A stretch of DNA of 64,000 nt from Rudaea sp. 3F27F6 (GTDB lineage: Bacteria; Pseudomonadota; Gammaproteobacteria; Xanthomonadales; Rhodanobacteraceae), in the NCBI RefSeq assembly GCF_005503555.1, contig NZ_SCNG01000002.1, forward strand, positions 1,054,001-1,118,000, given 5' to 3'. The notes beneath the pieces were generated by a model. The model worked only from the letters and a program-made list of their open reading frames with translations. It made no database searches and was not told the DNA's origin. Both the position numbers and the translations under genes were made by a program. Each line of letters starts with the position of its first letter. Positions within the stretch are counted from its first letter, which is position 1. Below, piece after piece: positions 47,202 to 54,980 of the stretch.

Positions 47202-48191
47202 ATGCTCATGTCATCCCATTCCGTACCGCAGCCGAAAACCCCTCGCACCGAAGCGCTCGCGGCGCGGGCTGAATCGAATGCGCCGTTTCACACCGATCGC
47301 GCGCGCACGACCTATCAAAACCAGCGCCTGCTGAGCTGGCACGACGCGGATCTCTTCGTCAGCGCGTACGAGCCCGCGGCTTCGGTGCGCCTGTGGTCAA
47401 GGAATTCGATCGACGTGCTGACCATTTTTCTGCAGGGCGGCGCGCAAAAGCACGAGGGCGAAATCAACGGCAGCGGCTTCCGCTTCGGCGCGCATCGCCG
47501 CGGGCAGGTATCCGTCTATCCATGCGATGCCGGAATGGATTTCGACATGGCCCATTCGCGCCTGAAAACCTGCGATCTGCATTTTCCGAAGCAGTTCGCG
47601 ACGAACCAACTGGGCTTTCGCGAAGAGCGGCCGTTGACCTTGCAGCTGGCGAAGTCCGATCCATTCCTCTTCCATACGGCCGAGCAATTCGTCGCGCTGG
47701 AGAATCTGCACGACGATGTTTACGCCCTGCAGAAAGAAAGCCTGTTTCGCGTGCTGGCCCTGCATCTGTTCGCCAATTGCTGCGAAGGCCCCGCGCTACC
47801 ATTGCCGGTCAACCTGCACCAGCTTTCGGCCAAGCGCGCACGACAATTGCAGGACTATATCGACAGCGAACTGCACCGGCGTTTCAGCGTCGGCGAATTG
47901 GCCTTGCTGGCCGGATGCGACGCGCGCGAGTTCCACGCGGTTTTCCGCAATACTTTCGGCAACTCGCCGGCGCAATACATCATCGATCGGCGCCTGGAGC
48001 GCGCCTCACAGCTGATCCGCGATACGACGCTCGACATCACCGGCATCGCCCTCGACACCGGATTCTCGAGCCAGAGCCATCTGACGACGACGCTGCGAAA
48101 ACGTCGCGGCGTCACACCGTATCAATTGCGCAAGCGATCGGCGCGCGCTTTCCTCTTGCAGCGAGAGCCGCGCCGCGTCTTCACGCGGTAG
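47202..48191 (+). CDS. AraC family transcriptional regulator
   Basis: This 329-residue regulator has an N-terminal cupin-like sensing region (about residues 35-180, WHDADLFVSAYEPAASVRLWSRNSIDVLTIFLQ). The C-terminal double HTH lies at about residues 215-315, with HRRFSVGELALLAGCDAREFHAVFRNTFGNSPAQYIIDRRLERASQLI and TGFSSQSHLTTTLRKRRGVTPYQLRKR. The ligand is unknown. The start is ATG 47202 or ATG 47208; GGAT lies upstream. It converges on an I9-domain gene 14 bp away. The promoter at 46971-46999 probably drives it with a 200-nt leader. Confidence 0.9.
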   Translation: MLMSSHSVPQPKTPRTEALAARAESNAPFHTDRARTTYQNQRLLSWHDADLFVSAYEPAASVRLWSRNSIDVLTIFLQGGAQKHEGEINGSGFRFGAHRRGQVSVYPCDAGMDFDMAHSRLKTCDLHFPKQFATNQLGFREERPLTLQLAKSDPFLFHTAEQFVALENLHDDVYALQKESLFRVLALHLFANCCEGPALPLPVNLHQLSAKRARQLQDYIDSELHRRFSVGELALLAGCDAREFHAVFRNTFGNSPAQYIIDRRLERASQLIRDTTLDITGIALDTGFSSQSHLTTTLRKRRGVTPYQLRKRSARAFLLQREPRRVFTR

Positions 48192-48205
48192 CGGCGTAGG
48201 CAGCG

Positions 48206-48742
48206 CTACTTGGACGGCTGATCCATGAGCCGATTCTGCTTCGGCAGGTCAACCGACTGCACTTCGCTCATTTTCCTGACGGTCTCCGCCTCGGGTCCGG
48301 TCAGATTGAGGCTGAAACCGTTGATAGCGTAGTGATAGTCCTGCACGGGCTCGACGCGGCGATGCACGAGAGCGGCGATTTCGTCGAGGACACGTTGGTG
48401 TCGTTGTTGCGATTGCGCGAGCAGCTCTTGCGCTTCCGGCGAACGCGGATTCCATTTCACCGCCCGACGCTGTGCCGGAGGCAACTGCGCAGCGATCTCG
48501 TCCTGCTTTTTGCGCCACGCGCTCGCCACGCCGTCGCCGCGCAGCATAACGATATAGATGCGGCGGCCATTGGCGTCCGGCGCGGCGTCCCGCGCCGAGA
48601 TCGACGCCTCGTTCGGATCTTCATGGCCGGACTGCATGGGGGCGACCTGGTCCGACGAACCGCTCGCGCCGGTTGCTGCGCAAGTCCCTGCGGCCAGCAC
48701 GGCCATGCCGATTGCGGCGGCAAGAGTAAGGGATCGATCCAT
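48206..48742 (-). CDS. stand-alone peptidase inhibitor I9 (subtilase propeptide-like) protein
   Basis: This 178-residue protein has a signal peptide (MDRSLTLAAAIGMAVLAAGTCA) and a low-complexity region. An inhibitor-I9-like domain covers about residues 60-170: GRRIYIVMLRGDGVASAW, QQRHQRVLDEIAALVHRRVEPVQDYHYAINGFSLNLTGPEAETVRKMSEVQSVDLPKQNRL. In subtilases this propeptide is directly followed by the S8 catalytic domain, but here the frame stops and the convergent AraC gene begins 14 bp later. It is either a free inhibitor or foldase, or a relic of a subtilase gene. AGGAGA sets ATG 48742. Confidence 0.8.
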   Translation of the reverse strand: MDRSLTLAAAIGMAVLAAGTCAATGASGSSDQVAPMQSGHEDPNEASISARDAAPDANGRRIYIVMLRGDGVASAWRKKQDEIAAQLPPAQRRAVKWNPRSPEAQELLAQSQQRHQRVLDEIAALVHRRVEPVQDYHYAINGFSLNLTGPEAETVRKMSEVQSVDLPKQNRLMDQPSK

Positions 48743-48865
48743 TCGTACGTTCTCCTTATCGAACGGCACACCATACGCAGCATACGAGAACAGTCGCCGC
48801 GACGGTATCCGATCGTCCGCCACTCACCCAAGCAGACGGCGCTAGCGCCGCGATGCCGCGCTGGA

Positions 48866-49468
48866 TCAACTTCTAACCACTTCCAGTTCCGCGACGGAAG
48901 CCTGCAGCTTCGGTCCGAGGTAGCAATGCGAGCCGCACGCGATCAGTCCTGCTTGCGTAAAAGTGGACAAGTACCATTTTGGCGTGCGCGCAATAAAGCC
49001 GTGCTTGTCGCCGTCGAGCGCGTCCTTCGAGGTGAACAGTTCGAGGAACGCAACACCGGCGAGCATGTCGGCAACGCCGGCGAGACCGCGGCGCAGCTCG
49101 GCGGAAGGCAGATAGTGGATCACGTCGGAGCAGACGATCAGATCGAAGTCGGCGTCGAAGCGCAGTTCGGCGAGCTGGCCGAAGCCGACGAGGCGCAGGT
49201 TGCGCGCACGGCCGTAGCGCGCAATCGCATATTCGCTTGAATCAACGCCGAGATAGTCGATACGCGGGCGCAACTTCTTCAGCGGCGCACGCCACGCGCC
49301 CTCGCCGCAGCCGACGTCGAGCACGTTGCGCACGCGCCGGCCGAGGTAGTACTCGGCCACGGCGATCGCCAGCGCGGCCTTGCGTTCCAGCAGCGCCGGC
49401 GTGTTCACCGCATGCTGCGAATGGCGATACCAACGGTCGAAATAGGCGCGGTCGTAAGTTTTCTTCAT
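48866..49468 (-). CDS. class I SAM-dependent methyltransferase
   Basis: This 200-residue methyltransferase has motif I NVLDVGCGEGAWRAPLKKL at about residues 47-65, DYLGVDSSEYAI as the acidic loop, and DLIVCSDVIHYLPSAELRRGL as motif IV. The opening KKTYDRAYFDRWYRHSQ is shared by small methyltransferases of unknown substrate. ATG 49468 is chosen because the longer frame crosses a repeat; the ribosome site is weak. It follows korB on the same strand after a 193-bp repeat region. Confidence 0.87.
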   Translation of the reverse strand: MKKTYDRAYFDRWYRHSQHAVNTPALLERKAALAIAVAEYYLGRRVRNVLDVGCGEGAWRAPLKKLRPRIDYLGVDSSEYAIARYGRARNLRLVGFGQLAELRFDADFDLIVCSDVIHYLPSAELRRGLAGVADMLAGVAFLELFTSKDALDGDKHGFIARTPKWYLSTFTQAGLIACGSHCYLGPKLQASVAELEVVRS

Positions 49469-49488
49469 GCGCGCATTCTGAAGGCAGA

Positions 49489-49650
49489 GGCTCGATTTAT
49501 CGAGCCCGGCTTTGCCTCCCTTCTCCCGGCAGGAGAAGATGGCGGGAAGCACCGGATGAGAGGGAAGCATCAGGACGCAGAATTACTTTCCGTACTGCTA
49601 CGCCCTTCCCTCATCCGCCCTTCGGGCACCTTCTCCCGGTGGGAGAAGGA
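49489..49650. repeat. hairpin unit and CTTCTCCC/GGGAGAAG dispersed repeats
   Basis: At 49489-49506 a self-complementary unit (GGCTCGAT-TT-ATCGAGCC) resembles the one at 42301. From about 49516 come imperfect inverted copies of a repeat with TCTCCCGGCAGGAGA and, at about 49620-49650, CTTCTCCCGGTGGGAGAAGG preceded by CCCTCATCCGCCCTTCGGG. The last is a very common Xanthomonadales intergenic repeat. It separates korB from the methyltransferase gene. Confidence 0.75.
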
Positions 49651-49661
49651 AAGAAGAGCAT

Positions 49662-50717
49662 TCAGCGCAGCGAATTGTTGATCTTCGCCAAGTTGTCTGC
49701 GCCGGGACTAAGTTCCTTCGCGCCAAGACGGTTGATCGGCACTTCGGTCGTATTGAAGTGCTCGTGCAGGTCGTGCGCGTCGGGATCGACGTAGAGCAAT
49801 CCCGTGACGACTTCGCCCTTGGCTTGTTGCGCATGCACGTAGTTCATCGCTTTGATGCGGTCATGCGCATTGAAGTCGGCGCTGAGCTTGCGCAGGCGCA
49901 CGATGCTGCCGTCGTGCTGGGTCACGTCGACGATCTCGCCTTCGGCATAATCGACCGTGATCTCGGCGCGCACGTCGATGAAATCGAGCCGGTTCACCGC
50001 TTCGTTGTGCTCGCGCACATACTCGTAGCTCTTGGTGCTGCCGGCGTGATTGTTGAACGCCACGCACGGGCTGATCACGTCGATGAAGGCCGCGCCCCTG
50101 TGCGCGATTGCGCCCTTGATCAGCGGCACGAGTTGCTTCTTGTCGCCGGAGAATCCGCGCGCAACATAAGTGGCGCCGAGTTGCATCGCCAGGCCGACCA
50201 GATCGAGCGGGCTGTCGGTGTTGACGACGCCCTTCTTCGACTTCGAGCCCTGATCGGCCGTCGCGGAAAATTGGCCCTTGGTCAGGCCATAGACACCGTT
50301 GTTCTCGACGATGTAGACCATGTTGACGCCGCGCCGGATCGCGTGCACGAACTGGCCGATGCCGATCGAGGCCGAGTCGCCATCGCCCGACACGCCGAGA
50401 TAGAGCAGGTCGCGGTTGGCGAGGTTCGCGCCGGTCAGCACCGACGGCATGCGCCCGTGCACGGTGTTGAAGCCGTGCGACTGGCCGAGGAAATAATCCG
50501 GCGTCTTCGAGCTGCAGCCGATGCCGCTGAGTTTGGCGACGCGATGCGGTTCGATATCCAGTTCCCAGCAGGCCTGGATGATCGAGGCCGAAATCGAATC
50601 GTGGCCGCAGCCGGCGCAGAGCGTCGAAATCTTGCCTTCGTAGTCTCGGCGCGTGAAGCCGATCGCGTTGCAGGCCAGCGTCGGGTGATGCAGTTTGGGT
50701 TTGGCGATGTAGGTCAT
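49662..50717 (-). CDS. korB: 2-oxoacid:ferredoxin oxidoreductase, beta subunit
   Basis: This 351-residue thiamine-diphosphate-binding beta subunit is probably for 2-oxoglutarate. It has FTRRDYEGKISTLCAGCGHDSISASII (the CxxCGH cluster/TPP region), KLSGIGCSSKTPDYFLGQSHGFNTVHGRMP, VSGDGDSASIGIGQFVHAIRRGVNMVYIVENN (the GDGD...NN TPP motif), and a C-terminal cap. It is downstream of korA on the same strand across 170 bp of REP-like hairpins. It acts in the cytosol with ferredoxin as electron acceptor. Confidence 0.93.
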   Translation of the reverse strand: MTYIAKPKLHHPTLACNAIGFTRRDYEGKISTLCAGCGHDSISASIIQACWELDIEPHRVAKLSGIGCSSKTPDYFLGQSHGFNTVHGRMPSVLTGANLANRDLLYLGVSGDGDSASIGIGQFVHAIRRGVNMVYIVENNGVYGLTKGQFSATADQGSKSKKGVVNTDSPLDLVGLAMQLGATYVARGFSGDKKQLVPLIKGAIAHRGAAFIDVISPCVAFNNHAGSTKSYEYVREHNEAVNRLDFIDVRAEITVDYAEGEIVDVTQHDGSIVRLRKLSADFNAHDRIKAMNYVHAQQAKGEVVTGLLYVDPDAHDLHEHFNTTEVPINRLGAKELSPGADNLAKINNSLR

Positions 50718-50744
50718 TTAGAAGCGACTCACAGCAGTAGCTGT

Positions 50745-50878
50745 CATTCCAGCGCAAGCTGGAATGCAGCCTTTTGTTGTAATGCTTTCAGAGCAGGAGC
50801 CGGATTCCAGCTTGCGCAGGAATGACGAGCAAAAGCGAAGGCGCTGGATTCCCGCTAGACGCATGTGGGAATGACAAG
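50745..50878. repeat. three REP-like hairpins between korA and korB
   Basis: CATTCCAGC-GCAA-GCTGGAATG (50745-50766) is a perfect 9-bp stem with a GCAA loop. Two looser copies follow: ATTCCAGCTTGCGCAGGAAT (about 50804-50823) and a third (about 50848-50875) with ATTCCC and GGGAAT arms. They lie in the intercistronic gap and would be transcribed with korA. Confidence 0.8.
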
Positions 50879-50887
50879 CAAGAGCAG

Positions 50888-52741
50888 TCACGCCGCATTC
50901 TCCTTCACCTTGGCTGGCCGCATCCGCGCGGCAATCGCACCCGCGATAAACCGCGCCGTGATCGGCGTGCCGTCGTAGTGCAGAACCGCGACGAGGCGCG
51001 CCGGGTCGATGCCGAATTCGTTGATCAGGAGTGTGCGCAATTGCCCGTCGCGATTCTGCTCGACGACGAAGACGCGCTCGTGCTGACGGATGAATTCGCC
51101 GACGCTGTCGGGGAACGGGAATGCACGCACGCGCAGCGTGTCGAGCACGAGGCTTTGCTTGCCGAGCAACTCGATCGCTTCGGCCATCGACGGGCTGGTC
51201 GAACCGTAATAGATCACGCCGTCGTGCGCCTCACCGCCGGTGCCGCGCAGGATCGGCTGCGGCACCAGCGATTTCGCCGTGTCCCATTTCCGCAGCAGGC
51301 GCTCCATGTTGTAGACGTAGTCGGGACCCTTTTCCGAGTAGCGCGCGTACGGGTCGCGCGAAGTGCCGCGCGTGAAGTAAGCACCGCGCTCGGCGTGCGT
51401 GCCGGGATAGGTGCGGTACGGAATGCCGTCGCCGTCGACGTCCTTGTAGCGGCCGAAATCCTTGCCCGCTTCGAGTTCCTCGGCCGTCATCACCTTGCCG
51501 CGGTCGTAGTCGCGCCGGTCGTCCCATTGAAACGGCGCGGTCAGGCGCTGGTTCATGCCGATGTCGAGATCGGTCAGCACAAAAATCGGCGTCTGCAGGC
51601 GATCGGCAAGATCGAGCGCCTGCGCCGAAAATTCGAAACACTCGTGCGGGTCTTCGGGCAACAGCAGCACGTGCTTGGTGTCGCCGTGCGAGGCGTACGC
51701 GCAGGCGAGCACGTCGGACTGCTGCGTGCGCGTCGGCATGCCGGTCGACGGGCCGCCGCGCTGCACGTCGATGATCGTCACCGGAATCTCGGCGAAGTAC
51801 GCGAGACCGATGAATTCGTTCATCAGCGAGATGCCCGGCCCCGCCGTCGTAGTGAATGCGCGCGCGCCGTTCCAGCCCGCGCCAACGCACATGCCGATCG
51901 AAGCGATCTCGTCTTCAGCCTGCACGATGGCGAAACGGTTGCGTCCGCTTTCGGCATCGACGCGGTACTTCATGCAGTACTTCTGGAATGCTTCGGCCAG
52001 CGAAGACGACGGCGTGATCGGATACCACGCACAGACCGTAGCGCCGCCGTAGACGCAGCCGAGTGCGGCGGCGACGTTGCCGTCGACGAAAATCTTCTCG
52101 CCGACGTTGTCGGCACGCTGCACATGCAGGCCGATCGGGTCGAGATGCTGCGCAGCGTGTTCACGCCCCAGCTCCAGCGCCTGCATGTTGGAATCGAGCA
52201 GCTTTTCCTTGCCCTTGTACTGCTCGGCGAACAAGCGCTTGATCTCGCGCGCGTCGATGCCGAGCAGCACGGACAAGGCGCCGAGATACATGATGTTCTT
52301 GAACAGTTGGCGCTGGCGCGCGTCGGCGTAAGTGCTATTGCAGATCGCCGTCAGCGGCATGCCGATGATATTGACGTCGTCGCGGAACTTCGACGCCGGC
52401 AGCGGACGCGTCGAGTCGTAAAACAAGTAGCCGCCCGGTTCGATTTCCTTGATGTCGGCATCCCAGGTCTGCGGATTCATTGCAACCATCAGATCGACAC
52501 CGCCGCGCCGGCCGAGCCAGCCACGCTCGCTGACGCGCACCTCGTACCAGGTCGGCAGGCCCTGGATGTTCGACGGAAAAATATTGCGCGGACTGACCGG
52601 CACGCCCATGCGCAGGATCGAGCGCGCGAACAGTTCGTTTGCCGACGCCGAACCCGAGCCGTTGACGTTGGCGAATTTGACGACGAAGTCGTTGGTGGCG
52701 GAAAGACGGTGAGCGGGAAGCGGTGAGCGGTGAGCGGTCAT
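50888..52741 (-). CDS. korA: 2-oxoacid:ferredoxin oxidoreductase, fused gamma-alpha subunit
   Basis: This 617-residue protein has an N-terminal gamma domain (about residues 15-190, FVVKFANVNGSGSASANELFARSILRMG) fused to the pyrimidine-binding alpha domain (about 205-590, AAALGCVYGGATVCAWYPITPSSSLAEAF, GPGISLMNEFIGLAYFAEIPVTIIDVQRGGPSTGMPTRTQQSDVL). The first residues MTAHRSPLPAHRL are encoded by the left inverted repeat of the neighbouring element, so the original start has been replaced. The ATG overlaps the stop of the four-helix gene (ATGA) and has GAGGTG upstream inside that gene. Confidence 0.94.
   Translation of the reverse strand: MTAHRSPLPAHRLSATNDFVVKFANVNGSGSASANELFARSILRMGVPVSPRNIFPSNIQGLPTWYEVRVSERGWLGRRGGVDLMVAMNPQTWDADIKEIEPGGYLFYDSTRPLPASKFRDDVNIIGMPLTAICNSTYADARQRQLFKNIMYLGALSVLLGIDAREIKRLFAEQYKGKEKLLDSNMQALELGREHAAQHLDPIGLHVQRADNVGEKIFVDGNVAAALGCVYGGATVCAWYPITPSSSLAEAFQKYCMKYRVDAESGRNRFAIVQAEDEIASIGMCVGAGWNGARAFTTTAGPGISLMNEFIGLAYFAEIPVTIIDVQRGGPSTGMPTRTQQSDVLACAYASHGDTKHVLLLPEDPHECFEFSAQALDLADRLQTPIFVLTDLDIGMNQRLTAPFQWDDRRDYDRGKVMTAEELEAGKDFGRYKDVDGDGIPYRTYPGTHAERGAYFTRGTSRDPYARYSEKGPDYVYNMERLLRKWDTAKSLVPQPILRGTGGEAHDGVIYYGSTSPSMAEAIELLGKQSLVLDTLRVRAFPFPDSVGEFIRQHERVFVVEQNRDGQLRTLLINEFGIDPARLVAVLHYDGTPITARFIAGAIAARMRPAKVKENAA
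52708..52737 (+). repeat. inverted repeat, left end of four-helix-bundle element
   Basis: About 30 bp made of GGTGAGCGG-type units (GGTGAGCGGGAAGCGGTGAG and on). It is the inverse of 53119-53149 apart from one extra G in the right copy. It lies in the 5' coding region of korA. Confidence 0.9.
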
Positions 52742-53163
52742 GGCGACACCTCGGCACGCGCACGCTTGACGTTGATCAGCGCATTGAGGCGTGCATTCAG
52801 AAGTTGCAGCGCGGATTGAAGCGGCTGGGCGTCGTCAAGAAAACCCAAATCACGCGCAATCCACAACTGCGTATCAAGCTCCGCGAGCGATCCTCTCGCA
52901 ATGGTCAGAAAGCGAATCAGCTCGACCCTGCCTCCTCTGCCCGCGCCTTCGGCGATATTGGAGGGAATGCTAACCGCGGCGCGGCGCATCTGACCGGTGA
53001 GACCGAAGCGCTCCTGCTCGGGAAATGCCGCGGTAGCGTGATAAATTTCTCGAACGAGACGCATCGCGTCCTTCCACACGTCAAGATCATAGTGCCTGGG
53101 ATGTTGACGCGGCTTTTCCCGCTCACCGCTCACCGCTTCCCCGCTCACCACTTTCAACTTCAC
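52738..53163 (-). CDS. four-helix bundle protein (S23/23S rRNA intervening-sequence type)
   Basis: This 141-residue protein matches the four-helix bundle (S23, IVP) family: DLDVWKDAMRLVREIYHAT, FPEQERFGLTGQMRRAAVSI, PSNIAEGAGRGGRVELIRFL, ARGSLAELDTQLWIARDLGFL. Family members are best known from ORFs within intervening sequences of 23S rRNA and as homologues of the Avd accessory proteins of diversity-generating retroelements. GTG 53163 is chosen: GGGAGG lies just upstream, and it overlaps the upstream stop (GTGA). The first residues VKLKVVSGEAVSGER come from the right inverted repeat. Its stop overlaps the korA ATG. The function here is unknown. Confidence 0.88.
   Translation of the reverse strand: MKLKVVSGEAVSGEREKPRQHPRHYDLDVWKDAMRLVREIYHATAAFPEQERFGLTGQMRRAAVSIPSNIAEGAGRGGRVELIRFLTIARGSLAELDTQLWIARDLGFLDDAQPLQSALQLLNARLNALINVKRARAEVSP
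53119..53149 (-). repeat. inverted repeat, right end of four-helix-bundle element
   Basis: The reverse complement of 52708-52737 with a one-base length difference. It encodes the N-terminal VVSGEAVSGER of the four-helix protein. Together the pair brackets about 440 bp. Confidence 0.9.
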
Positions 53164-54980
53164 GCGACCTCCCGTCTGCGTGCACGGCACCCCGGCCCAG
53201 CCTGCGTCGTTTCGAGCAGAAACTTGCGCATGTCCCAAGCGCCGGTCGGGCAGCGTTCGGCGCAGAGTCCGCAGTGCAGGCAGACGTCTTCGTCCTTGAC
53301 CATCACCCTGCCCGTCTTCAACGCATCGGACACGTATAGCGACTGAGTAAGGTTCAGCGCCGGCGCAGTCAGATGCGTGCGCAGCTCGGCTTCTTCACCG
53401 TTTTCGGTGAAGCTGATGCAGTCCATCGGACAGATATCGACGCAGGCATCGCATTCGATGCAGGCGTCCTTGGTGAACACGGTTTGCACGTCGCAGTTGA
53501 GACAGCGCTGCGCTTCCTGCACCGCGGTCACCGCATCGAAACCGAGTTCGACCTCGACCTTGATGCTTTTCAAGGTCGCCGCTTTCTCGCGCCACGGCAC
53601 GACGTAGCGCTGGTCATTGGAGATGTCGTTGTCGTAACTCCACTCGTGGATGCCCATCTTCTGCGAGATCAGGCTGACCGCGGGTTCGGGGCGTTCGTGG
53701 ATGTCCTCGCCGCTCAGCATCTTGTCGATCGACACGGCGGCCTCGTGCCCGTGCGCGACCGCCCAGATGATGTTCTTCGGCCCGAACGCTGCGTCGCCGC
53801 CGAAGAAGACGTTCGCCAAGGTCGATTGCATCGTCGCCTTGTCGACCTTGGGCAGACCCCACTCGTCGAAGTCGATGCCGACGTCGCGCTCGATCCACGG
53901 AAACGCATTTTCCTGACCGACCGCGATCAGCACTTCGTCGCATTCGAAAAATGCGTAGGGCTCGCCGGTCGGCACCAGCTGGCGACGGCCTTTCACGTCG
54001 CGCTCGGCGCGCACTTTCTCGAAGGTCATGCCGATCAGTTTGCCGTCGCGATGCTCGAAGGTTTTCGGTACGAGGTAGTTGAGGATCGGGATGCCTTCGT
54101 GCATCGCGTCCTCTTTCTCCCACGGACTCGCCTTCATTTCCTCGAAGCCGGAACGCACGATCACCTTCACGTCCTCGCCGCCGAGCCGGCGCGAGGAACG
54201 GCAGCAGTCCATCGCGGTGTTGCCGCCGCCGAGCACGATCACGCGCTTGCCGATGCTCTTGATGTGCTCGAAGTAGACCGACGCGAGCCAGTCCAGACCG
54301 ATGTGAATATTCGCCGCGGCCTCGCTGCGTCCCGGCAGATCGAGATCGCGGCCGCGCGGCGCGCCGCTGCCGACGAAAACCGCGTCGAAATTCTGTGCGA
54401 GCAGATCGCGCATCGAATCGATGCGCGCGCCGCCGCGGAATTCGACGCCGAGATCGAGCACGTGGCCGACTTCCTCGTCGATCACTTCTTCGGGCAGGCG
54501 AAAGCGCGGCACCTGGGTGCGCATGAAGCCGCCGCCCTTTTGCTCGGCTTCGAACACGGTGACGTGATAGCCGAGCGGCGCGAGATCGCGCGCGACGGTC
54601 AGCGCCGAAGGCCCTGCGCCGACGCAGGCGATGCGCTTGCCGTTTTTCTTCGCGGCCGGTTTCGGCATGCGTGCACGCACCGCGGCATGGTCTTTGTTGT
54701 CGGCCGCCACACGTTTCAGGCGGCAGATCGCCACCGGTTCGGGCTTGTCCGCATCTTCGACGCGTCCGCGCCGGCAGGCCGGCTCGCAGGGGCGGTCGCA
54801 GGTGCGGCCGAGGATGCCGGGGAAGACGTTCGATTTCCAATTGACGAGATAAGCATCGTCATACCGCCCCGCGGCGATCAGCCGGATGTATTCGGGGACC
54901 GGAGTGTGAGCCGGACAGGCCCACTGGCAATCGACGACTTTGTGGAAATAGTCAGGTACGCGAATATCGGTAGCTTTCAC
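53160..54980 (-). CDS. GltD-like FAD/NAD(P) oxidoreductase with C-terminal 2x[4Fe-4S] ferredoxin domain
   Basis: This protein of about 606 residues starts with the GltD cluster domain (CQWACPAHTPVPEYIRLI, GRTCDRPCEPACRRG). Next come the FAD-binding segment RIACVGAGPSALTVARDLAPLGYHVTVFEAE, the NAD(P)-binding segment RVIVLGGGNTAMDCCRSSRR and FFGGDAAFGPKNIIWAVAHG. The C-terminal region has CIECDACVDICPMDCI and CLHCGLCAERCPTGAW, two [4Fe-4S] sites. GTG 54980 has GGAGGG about 7 nt upstream; ATG 55082 is a longer alternative. It is first in the run with the four-helix gene, korA and korB, so it probably links ferredoxin from the KorAB reaction to NAD(P)H. Confidence 0.9.
   Translation of the reverse strand: MKATDIRVPDYFHKVVDCQWACPAHTPVPEYIRLIAAGRYDDAYLVNWKSNVFPGILGRTCDRPCEPACRRGRVEDADKPEPVAICRLKRVAADNKDHAAVRARMPKPAAKKNGKRIACVGAGPSALTVARDLAPLGYHVTVFEAEQKGGGFMRTQVPRFRLPEEVIDEEVGHVLDLGVEFRGGARIDSMRDLLAQNFDAVFVGSGAPRGRDLDLPGRSEAAANIHIGLDWLASVYFEHIKSIGKRVIVLGGGNTAMDCCRSSRRLGGEDVKVIVRSGFEEMKASPWEKEDAMHEGIPILNYLVPKTFEHRDGKLIGMTFEKVRAERDVKGRRQLVPTGEPYAFFECDEVLIAVGQENAFPWIERDVGIDFDEWGLPKVDKATMQSTLANVFFGGDAAFGPKNIIWAVAHGHEAAVSIDKMLSGEDIHERPEPAVSLISQKMGIHEWSYDNDISNDQRYVVPWREKAATLKSIKVEVELGFDAVTAVQEAQRCLNCDVQTVFTKDACIECDACVDICPMDCISFTENGEEAELRTHLTAPALNLTQSLYVSDALKTGRVMVKDEDVCLHCGLCAERCPTGAWDMRKFLLETTQAGPGCRARRREVA

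Noticed and set aside
49489-49650. CRISPR array suggested by repeated TCTCCC/GGGAGA pieces
   Set aside because: Copies are inverted, unequal and without regular spacers, and no cas gene is present; they are dispersed intergenic repeats.
50822-52726. 634-codon plus-strand frame opposite korA
   Set aside because: Antisense shadow; starts inside the REP-like repeats.
52738-53163. Diversity-generating retroelement, because Avd proteins share the four-helix fold
   Set aside because: No reverse transcriptase, template repeat or variable repeat pair is visible nearby; the IVS-type reading fits better.
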